A DNA stretch of 22,195 bases from Pseudomonadota bacterium (lineage in GTDB: Bacteria; Pseudomonadota; Alphaproteobacteria; Rhizobiales; Xanthobacteraceae): the NCBI GenBank assembly GCA_023387695.1, contig JAEWHT010000046.1:1-22195 (forward strand), in the 5' to 3' direction. The translations under genes and the position numbers were made by a program. The number at the start of each line of letters is the position of its first letter. Position 1 is the first letter of the stretch. The notes under the pieces are model-generated. The model did not search any database and was not told where the DNA came from. It saw only the letters and a program-made list of their open reading frames with translations. Below, piece after piece: positions 16,365 through 22,195 of the stretch.

Positions 16365-16886
16365 GCTGCACCAGACCATCAAAAGTGTTCACATGAAAAA
16401 TCAAAGCTCGCGGTATCGAGATTTCATCTTAGTCGAGGACGCTAGCCGTCGATGTGACATACGTCTCACTGCGGGGATGAGGTCAGTGCGTGTTCCCTAC
16501 AGCGCCTTTGTGGTGGAAAAAATACACGTCATCGTCTTGGACAATCGAAGTCTTGGAGATTGAAGTATCGCTTGGGCGATCGAAATAGCTGGGCATCGCA
16601 GTCGCCCGTTGAAATACGTGACGTGCGTGCGCTTATGAGTGCGCACAAGGTGCGTAAGATGTGAGGTTCAAGACCATCAACATCTGCACGTTACTCTAAG
16701 GACTGCGCGAAAGCACCTTCGCTGAATGCGCATATTGCTGGCAGAGAGTGGTCAATACGACGTCATCGCTTAGGCCCCAAAGCGGCGACGCGAAAATAGT
16801 CAACGCAGCGCGAGGCGCACTACGCCTCTGTCATTTTGTCGATCGTCGTGGCGCCAAGGTTCAATGCTTGGCGTCGATATGTGCGA
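16365..16886. other. Intergenic region upstream of pabAB
   Basis: This 522-bp gap lies between the phosphopantetheinyl transferase stop and the pabAB start; both genes run leftward. It should hold the pabAB promoter, which I could not place with confidence. Two short hairpins are present: GTGCGC/GCGCAC at 16627-16632 and 16641-16646, and GAGGCG/CGCCTC at 16812-16817 and 16823-16828. A rightward frame (16348-16563, 71 codons) lacks a ribosome site and resembles no protein I know. No mobile-element ends were recognised. Confidence 0.4.
16812..16828. terminator. Small hairpin after the phosphopantetheinyl transferase gene
   Basis: GAGGCG (16812-16817), a 5-nt loop (CACTA) and CGCCTC (16823-16828) form a perfect 6-bp stem about 58 nt beyond the leftward stop at 16887. 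The only T-rich tail (TCATTTTG) is on the opposite side, so it is a weak terminator candidate for the leftward transcript. Confidence 0.25.
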
Positions 16887-17558
16887 TCAAGCAGCGTGGG
16901 GACTGGAAGCCACTGTCACAGCAGTTGCGATGAGGCCATGTGCAACTATGAAACGGCCGCGCAACTCGGTGAGCGGTGGCTCACCGTCAGTCCGGGTTCC
17001 ATCGACCAGCAGCGTCGCGGCGAATGTGCCCGTCGGATCGATCGTCAGGCGTGCGTCCTCGAAGCCGAGCCAGCGGCCAGTCAGGGGATACCAGGCCTTG
17101 TAGACCGACTCTTTCGCGCTGAACAAAAGCCGGCCCCAGTGAATCCCGGGAAATGAGCGGGTGAGCGCGGCGAGCATCTCGGACTCTCGCGGGACGGTGA
17201 CGGTGTCCTCGACCCCGGCAGGCAGAAGGGCATTCTCCTCGGTATCGATACCGAGGCTTGCAAGCACGCTTTGGGGGGCGACTGCGGCAGCCCGGAACCC
17301 CTTGGTATGCGTGATGCTGCCGACGACGCCCGCAGGCCACAGCGGCTCGCGCTTCGGGCCAGCGTGGATTGGAACAGGTGCGTGCCCTAGTCTGGCGAGC
17401 GCCTCGCGGGCGCAGCGTCGCGCGGTGATGAACTCGCGGCGGCGCTTCTCAACGGCCTTCGCGATGAGAAATTCTTCTCCCGGAAAGACCTGTTCCCCCG
17501 CCACATCCTCGAAGGTTTCGACCGCGACGACGCCGTTGGGCAACAGCTTTTCGATCAT
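16887..17558 (-). CDS. 4'-phosphopantetheinyl transferase, PptT-like
   Basis: This 223-residue Sfp/EntD-type transferase moves phosphopantetheine from CoA to a Ser on acyl or peptidyl carrier proteins, turning apo-PKS into its active form. Motifs are KRRREFITARRCAR (38-51; CoA-binding basic cluster), a PLWPAGVVGSITHT segment (72-85), the Mg-binding GIDTE (103-107; D105, E107) and FSAKESVYKAWYP (146-158; E150, K154). As I recall PptT of Mycobacterium tuberculosis, the match is unusually close, including the EFIT, AKE..YKAW, LT.RWLGFEDA and PPLT.LRGR segments. The upstream frame is open to 17606, but ATG 17558 overlaps the stop of the preceding phosphoesterase as ATGA. Such translational coupling also marks the mycobacterial pair. 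It likely primes the ACP of the PKS at 19015. Actinobacterial origin is suspected, not shown. Confidence 0.93.
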   Translation of the reverse strand: MIEKLLPNGVVAVETFEDVAGEQVFPGEEFLIAKAVEKRRREFITARRCAREALARLGHAPVPIHAGPKREPLWPAGVVGSITHTKGFRAAAVAPQSVLASLGIDTEENALLPAGVEDTVTVPRESEMLAALTRSFPGIHWGRLLFSAKESVYKAWYPLTGRWLGFEDARLTIDPTGTFAATLLVDGTRTDGEPPLTELRGRFIVAHGLIATAVTVASSPHAA

Positions 17559-18379
17559 GCCGGCAGCACTTTCCGGAGCATCGGCGGCTTGCTTCGCTTG
17601 CTCCACTCGCGCGGATAACCGATTGAAACTTCCTCAAACCGGACGCCATCATAATAGGTTGTTCTCGGGATGTGCAGGTGGCCATAGATAACGACGCTGG
17701 CGCGGAAGCGGATGTGCCAGTCGGCGGTGCGGGTCGTCCCGCACCATTGCGCGAATTCCGGAAATCGCAGCGTCTGGGTCGGCTGGCGGACGAGCGGCCA
17801 GTGCCCGACGAGGATCGTCTTCACATCACTCCCCAGGGTAAGCAGCCGGCGTTCGGTGTCGTCCAGCCGCGCGCGACACCAAGATTCCCGATTCGGATAC
17901 AGATCTGGATGCAGCAGCACCTCGTCGGCGCAGACCACCCCGGTTTCATGCGCGTATGCCAGCGACTCCTTCTTTGTTGTCGTCCCCGGCGCGAGCCAGG
18001 AATAGTCATAGAGCAGGAACATCGGCACGATTGTCAGGGGGCCGCTTGGGTCCGGCCAGATCGCATACTCGTCCTCTGGCGTCAGAATGTCGTTGTACCG
18101 GCACATCTCAACCAGGGCTTGGTAGCGAGCCGTGCCGCGGAGCTGGACAGGGTCGTCGCGCAGGGTCCACAAATCGTGGTTGCCGGGCGTCCAGATGACT
18201 TTCGCAAACCGGCTTCGCAGCAGCGAAAGCGTTGCCTCGACCTTGCTGAACGTATCGTCCACGTCGCCGGCCACGATCAGCCAGTCGTCAGGCGATTCCG
18301 GACGCATTTGATCGATGATGCGCTTGTTCTCCAAGAATGAGCCGTGAAGATCACTGGTCGCAAACAGGGATCCTGGCAC
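17555..18379 (-). CDS. Calcineurin-type phosphoesterase, PptH-like
   Basis: This 274-residue metallophosphoesterase has the five usual metal-site motifs: SDLHG (D10, H12), GDVDD (D39), GNHD (N67, H68), VGHWP (H193) and YGHLH (H234, H236). In context the best-fitting relative is PptH (Rv2795c) of Mycobacterium tuberculosis, which removes phosphopantetheine from holo-carrier proteins and is encoded just before pptT. Segments shared from memory include SPDDWLIVAGDV, VPMFLLYDYS, FAQWCGTT.TADWH, HLHIPRTT and VSIGYPREW. Its stop overlaps the next gene's start by 4 nt (ATGA). The start is GTG 18379 with GGAG 5 nt upstream. It would oppose the transferase and set the holo/apo ratio of ACPs; that role is inferred by analogy. 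A generic serine/threonine phosphatase is less likely given the gene pairing. Confidence 0.88.
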   Translation of the reverse strand: MPGSLFATSDLHGSFLENKRIIDQMRPESPDDWLIVAGDVDDTFSKVEATLSLLRSRFAKVIWTPGNHDLWTLRDDPVQLRGTARYQALVEMCRYNDILTPEDEYAIWPDPSGPLTIVPMFLLYDYSWLAPGTTTKKESLAYAHETGVVCADEVLLHPDLYPNRESWCRARLDDTERRLLTLGSDVKTILVGHWPLVRQPTQTLRFPEFAQWCGTTRTADWHIRFRASVVIYGHLHIPRTTYYDGVRFEEVSIGYPREWSKRSKPPMLRKVLPA

Positions 18380-18693
18380 CTCGTCTCCTCTTGGCTTGGC
18401 CTGTGCCGGTTCGAGCCAATTTCGCCCAGTCTGGACGCTGAGAACAAGTACAATTAGACTGGTAATCCATTAAGCAGAAAATCCATCCTGGCGAAATTTG
18501 GAAGCCGAAAAGATCTTGAGATGACGACCGCCATGGAAGTGGGAAAAAGTTCGGACTGAAGCAGAAATTGTTGTAGCTTTGGCCGCAAGCATTGACGTGC
18601 GGAGGGTAAGATTGCGGTTCCATCAACCTGGCCACCCCAAGCTCGACACGATCTATGTGGTCCTCGTCACATTCGCATTCTCGGCGCCGTGTT

Positions 18694-18718
18694 AGTTTGC
18701 CTCTAATGCCGGCAAACT
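18694..18718. promoter_or_regulatory. Inverted repeat, possible operator
   Basis: AGTTTGCC (18694-18701) and GGCAAACT (18711-18718) are perfect complements separated by 9 nt. The dyad lies about 300 bp before the PKS start and 315 bp before the pptH-like start, where a dimeric regulator could act on both. No regulator gene is in the window. Confidence 0.35.
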
Positions 18719-18780
18719 CCGCCTGCTTGTAAGATTGTTGACGCCCACGTTCGCCTTGTGACTCAATTGGGGTGGTGCTT

Positions 18781-18801
18781 GGTCTTCAGTTTTCGAAGAC
18801 C
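18781..18801. promoter_or_regulatory. Second inverted repeat, possible operator
   Basis: GGTCTTC (18781-18787) and GAAGACC (18795-18801) are perfect complements separated by 7 nt, about 210 bp before the PKS start. It differs in sequence from the dyad at 18694-18718. Confidence 0.3.
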
Positions 18802-19014
18802 GATCGCTGACAAGCGCATCATCCGTTCGGTTGAGTATTTCGAGCCGCATCTATTTTAGGGTCTCTTCGAAGCTTGCAACTGATGTGAAGGAGGAGTTGC
18901 CGGGACGAAATTGAGAGTCCAGCACTACGCATCAAGCGGCCACGCTTGGTGGTCAGCGATTTCTGGATACCAGTATGAGTTGTAGTCTACTTGTTTTTGA
19001 CGTGATTGGTCGCC

Positions 19015-22000
19015 ATGCAGCATCTCAGCTCAACGTATGACCTGTTAACCGGTTCGGCGTTGATCAGTTACCGACTGTCGTTGTCGGAGCATCCCTGGTC
19101 GGCGCACCACAAGGTGTTCGATCGCGTCTCCTTGGCGGGCACCGGGTTGTTGGCACAGGCGCTGGCGGCGGGACTCGCCGTCGGGAGTCCGCGGGTGCTG
19201 GAGCTGACGTTGGCCGCTCCGCTGACGATCTCGACCACCAATGGATCGCGGCTGAGGATTCAGGTGCAGGCTGCCGATGCGCAGGGGCATCGTGCTTTCT
19301 CTCTCCATAGTCTGGATGATTCATCGACCGCAGGATCGGCGGGCGGCACCCTCCATGCGACGGGCGTGCTGGCGGGAAGTCAGGAAGAATCTGTCGATCC
19401 GCTTCCGGAAGCATGGCCACCTGACGAAACGACGCAACTCGACATTTCGAATCTCTACGCGCGGCTGACGGCACAAGGCGTCGATTGCGGGCCGGCATTG
19501 CAGGGACTGACCGGAGTCTGGCGCCGCGGCGAGACGCTCTTTGCGGAAATGGCTCTGCCCGTCGGAACGACGTCCGGTGCCGGTGAGCACAGCATTCACC
19601 CCACGCTCTTTGATGCTGCGTTGCATGTGTTCGCTGCGGAAGGTTTTGCCGTGACTAAGGACGGCGCGCCGCTTCCGTCGTCGTGGTCGGACGTGACGCT
19701 GCACACACACTGCGCCAGCGCGTTGAGGGTACGTCTTGATCTCAGCAGTTCTGAAAGCTCGGAACAGAGATCGGCCTCGATGATGGTGTGGGATGAGAAA
19801 GGACAGCCCGTTGCAACGGTCGGGTGTGTGACACTCCGTCGAACTGCTGACGAGCTGTCTCTCGATCATCAAGTCGAAGAGGCGCCGGCTCCTGCGCCGT
19901 TGGAGGTGCGGGAAAGCGCGGAGCGTCCTCGCACAGCTGCGCGAGGCCCGGTCGTATCAGCGCTGCGCCGTCGCCTGAGCGCGCTGCCCGAGAATGAGCG
20001 CCTCGGAAATCTCGTGGCCTTGGTGCAGGAAAGCATTGCGTCGATCCTGGCGTTGCCCGGTGCCTCGTCTGTGCCTGCGGATGCACCGCTGAAGGGGCTC
20101 GGACTGGACTCGCTGATGTCGGTCGAGCTTCGCAATCGCCTGTCCGTGCGGGTGGGGATTAAGCTGCCGACCACGCTGGCGTTCGACTATCCGACCGCGG
20201 AAGCGATCGCGGCAGAGCTTCTGCGTCAGATCTTTCCAGAACTCGATACGGCCGCCGGGAATGCTCCTACGCGGTCGCGCGCCAAGGACGAGCCGATCGC
20301 AATCGTCGCAATGTCGTGCCGCACGCCTGGCGGCGTTGGAGATGCGGAAGCGTACTGGACGCTGCTCGCGGAAGAGCGGGACGTCATCGGGCCGTTCCCG
20401 GCGCGCTGGGACAAGTACGCACTCTACGATCCGGATCCGGAAGCGCTGGGCAAGAGCTACGCACGCGAAGGCGGCTTCTTGCAAGACGTCGATCATTTCG
20501 ATGCTGCGTTTTTTGGAATCGCGCCACGCGAAGCGGTGTCGATGGATCCGCAGCAGCGACTGGTGCTGGAGGTCGTGTGGGAAGCCCTAGAGAAGGCCGG
20601 TCTTCAGCCTGACGCGCTGAACGAATCTAGCACGGGCGTCTATCTCGGCGCGATGCGCAGCGATTACAGGCAAAGCGGCATCTCGCTCGAGTCGATGGAC
20701 GGTTATGCAGAGACAGGTCAGGCGAGTTCCGTGCTCTCCGGGCGTGTGTCGTATGCACTGGGTCTGCAAGGCCCGGCGATGACCGTCGACACGGCATGCT
20801 CATCGTCGCTCTCCGCGCTGCATCTGGCGTGCGCAGCGCTGCGGCAGGGCGAGTGCGATCTCGCGCTGGCCGGCGGCGTCCAGGTGATGAGCACGCCTTC
20901 GGTGTTCGTAGAGTTCAGCCGGTTGCGTGCCGTCGCGCCCGACGGTCGCAGCAAGAGCTTTGCTGACGGTGCCGACGGTGCCGGCTGGAGCGAGGGCTGC
21001 GGCGTGCTGGTGCTGAAGCGCCAGTCCGATGCAGAGCGCGATGGCGACGAGATTTTGGCGCTGATCCGCGGCTCGGCGGTGAACCAGGACGGGCGTAGCC
21101 AGGGTTTGACCGCCCCGAATGGCCCGAGCCAGCAGCGCGTGATCCGCGCGGCCTTGTCGGCGAGCGGCGTGAGCCCAGACGATATCGATGTCGTCGAAGC
21201 ACACGGCACAGGCACGAGTCTCGGTGATCCCATCGAGGCCGGTGCCTTGGCCGGCGTGTTCGGTCCGACGCGGCGCGAAGATCGTCCGCTGTGGCTGGGT
21301 TCGTCGAAGTCGAACCTTGGCCACACCCAGGCTGCCGCCGGCGTTCTCGGCGTGATGAAGATGGTGCTCGCGCTGCGGCACGAGGTCTTGCCGAGGACGC
21401 TACATGCGGAACATCCGAGCAGCCAGATCGAGTGGGAAGGCAGCGGACTATCGCTGCTGCAGCAGGCGCGCGCATGGCCGCGTGACATTGCGCGCGTTCG
21501 CCGCGCCGGCGTGTCGTCGTTCGGCATCAGCGGAACCAATGCGCATGTGGTGATCGAGGAGGCGCCGACGCGTTCTGCTGCACGCGCTACAGATACAGTT
21601 GTGTCGTCGTCGATTCCGCTCCTCGTGTCCGGCCGTGATGATACCGCACTTCGTGCTCAGGCCGGCCGTTACGGCGAATGGCTTACGCAGCATCTGGACG
21701 CTGACCTCCATTCCGTGGTGACCACCGCAGCGTTGCACCGGACGCAGTTCGCCTCGCGCGCGTCAGTGTCGGTGCGCGATGCGGCGGAAGCCGTAGACGC
21801 GCTAAGTGCGTTGGCTGCGGGTCGTCCGCATGGATCAGTGTCAGTCGCCGAAGCCCGCGATCGCGGCCGTGTCGTATTCGTTTTCCCGGGACAGGGCAGT
21901 CAGTGGCCATCGATGGGCCGGGCCTTGCTGGCGGAATCGCCGGTGTTCGCGCAAGCGATCGCGGCCTGTGAGACGGCGTTGTCGAAGTACACGGGCTGGT

Positions 22001-22195
22001 CGCTGACGTCGGTACTTCGTGGTGACGAGAGCATTGAAGCCGGTCTGCTGGAACGCGTCGACGTGATCCAGCCGTCACTGTTTGCAATGAATGTTGCTTT
22101 GGCGGCAGTGTGGCGCAGCCTCGGGCTGGAACCATCGGCGGTGGTTGGTCACAGCCAGGGCGAGATCGCAGCCGCAGTCGTTGCCGGTATCCTCT
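19015..22195 (+). CDS. Modular type I polyketide synthase, N-terminal part (DH-ACP-KS-AT...)
   Basis: The gene starts at ATG 19015 and is still open at the window edge (1060 residues seen). Domains in order: a dehydratase-like region (about 1-280); an ACP (about 330-400) with S366 in GLDSL for phosphopantetheine; a ketosynthase (426-850) with the full triad C595 (DTACSSS), H730 (HGTGT) and H770 (SNLGH); and the start of an acyltransferase with FPGQGSQ (957-963) and S1047 in GHSQGE. RVDVIQ (1014-1019) and GHSQG point to methylmalonyl-CoA, but the deciding YASH/HAFH motif lies beyond the window. The dehydratase is altered: HxxxGxxxxP reads HKVFDRVSLA (H32) and GYxYGPxF reads GVDCGPAL, though DAALH (D200) remains. 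There is no KS-AT before it and no KR. The polypeptide therefore begins mid-module, either as a split module or a truncated relic. An in-frame TGA lies at 19003-19005, and the ribosome site is poor. Confidence 0.95.
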   Translation, partial: MQHLSSTYDLLTGSALISYRLSLSEHPWSAHHKVFDRVSLAGTGLLAQALAAGLAVGSPRVLELTLAAPLTISTTNGSRLRIQVQAADAQGHRAFSLHSLDDSSTAGSAGGTLHATGVLAGSQEESVDPLPEAWPPDETTQLDISNLYARLTAQGVDCGPALQGLTGVWRRGETLFAEMALPVGTTSGAGEHSIHPTLFDAALHVFAAEGFAVTKDGAPLPSSWSDVTLHTHCASALRVRLDLSSSESSEQRSASMMVWDEKGQPVATVGCVTLRRTADELSLDHQVEEAPAPAPLEVRESAERPRTAARGPVVSALRRRLSALPENERLGNLVALVQESIASILALPGASSVPADAPLKGLGLDSLMSVELRNRLSVRVGIKLPTTLAFDYPTAEAIAAELLRQIFPELDTAAGNAPTRSRAKDEPIAIVAMSCRTPGGVGDAEAYWTLLAEERDVIGPFPARWDKYALYDPDPEALGKSYAREGGFLQDVDHFDAAFFGIAPREAVSMDPQQRLVLEVVWEALEKAGLQPDALNESSTGVYLGAMRSDYRQSGISLESMDGYAETGQASSVLSGRVSYALGLQGPAMTVDTACSSSLSALHLACAALRQGECDLALAGGVQVMSTPSVFVEFSRLRAVAPDGRSKSFADGADGAGWSEGCGVLVLKRQSDAERDGDEILALIRGSAVNQDGRSQGLTAPNGPSQQRVIRAALSASGVSPDDIDVVEAHGTGTSLGDPIEAGALAGVFGPTRREDRPLWLGSSKSNLGHTQAAAGVLGVMKMVLALRHEVLPRTLHAEHPSSQIEWEGSGLSLLQQARAWPRDIARVRRAGVSSFGISGTNAHVVIEEAPTRSAARATDTVVSSSIPLLVSGRDDTALRAQAGRYGEWLTQHLDADLHSVVTTAALHRTQFASRASVSVRDAAEAVDALSALAAGRPHGSVSVAEARDRGRVVFVFPGQGSQWPSMGRALLAESPVFAQAIAACETALSKYTGWSLTSVLRGDESIEAGLLERVDVIQPSLFAMNVALAAVWRSLGLEPSAVVGHSQGEIAAAVVAGIL

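Larger units (their letters stand above)
18380..19014. other. Divergent intergenic region between pptH-like gene and PKS
   Basis: This 635-bp region is visibly more AT-rich than its neighbours. It should hold promoters for the leftward pptH-pptT pair and the rightward PKS gene. Two inverted repeats lie inside (18694-18718 and 18781-18801). I looked for PKS-like coding (KS, AT or the start of DH) just upstream of 19015; the PKS frame is stopped at 19003-19005, and all frames are broken by stops. A short rightward frame ending at 18859 (about 50 codons) resembles nothing I know. Confidence 0.45.

Noticed and set aside
16348..16563. Rightward 71-codon frame upstream of pabAB
   Set aside because: Overlaps the pabAB start region antisense, lacks a ribosome site, and the product resembles no known family.
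18710..18859. Short rightward frame ending SVEYFEPHLF before a TAG, suspected gene remnant
   Set aside because: At most about 50 codons, no family recognised, and no adjoining homologous fragments to support a pseudogene call.

Overview
The window looks like a high-GC alphaproteobacterium, most likely a Bradyrhizobium-type Rhizobiales chromosome. The support is inferential: the signal-peptide-bearing porin at 9235-10116 resembles the Omp25/31 type of this order, two AarF/UbiB-type kinases are present, and the coding DNA is GC-rich with GTG/TTG starts. No rRNA, tRNA, CRISPR array or intact insertion sequence was seen.

Layout, left to right. (a) 1-1313: the start of an AsmA-like envelope protein and a small arginine-rich hypothetical protein, both leftward, with two hairpins and a good promoter candidate. 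(b) 1429-5047: two divergent ABC1/AarF/UbiB-family kinases sharing a 271-bp intergenic region. The right one keeps the family motifs; the left one has lost several. (c) 5094-6770: a benzoate-CoA-ligase-type enzyme just downstream of the right kinase, convergent with a type II thioesterase (6781-7560). (d) 7655-8820: a 52-residue small protein and an alpha/beta hydrolase. (e) 9235-10116: the outer-membrane beta-barrel protein. (f) 18379 down to 10124: a leftward series made of a calcineurin-type phosphoesterase overlapping a PptT-like phosphopantetheinyl transferase, a 522-bp gap, a fused aminodeoxychorismate synthase (PabA-PabB), a class IV aminotransferase/lyase (PabC-like), and a secreted TPR-CHAT protein. 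(g) 19015-22195: a rightward modular type I polyketide synthase running off the window, with order DH-like, ACP, KS, AT (partial).

Taken together, (c), (f) and (g) look like one edge of a type I PKS biosynthetic cluster. PabAB plus PabC would make p-aminobenzoate, the CoA ligase would activate an aryl acid, the phosphopantetheinyl transferase would prime the ACPs, and the type II thioesterase would clear stalled ones. This is the toolkit of aromatic-starter polyketides such as the candicidin type in Streptomyces. A PABA-type starter is an inference from gene content; the loading module lies outside the window.

The most notable points are: a PptH/PptT-like gene pair, in the order and overlap known from mycobacteria, inside an apparent proteobacterial PKS cluster; a PKS polypeptide that begins inside a degenerate dehydratase domain with no KS-AT or KR; the canonical/degenerate pair of ABC1 kinases; and a PabC-like protein in which the usual PLP-contacting Glu is Cys.
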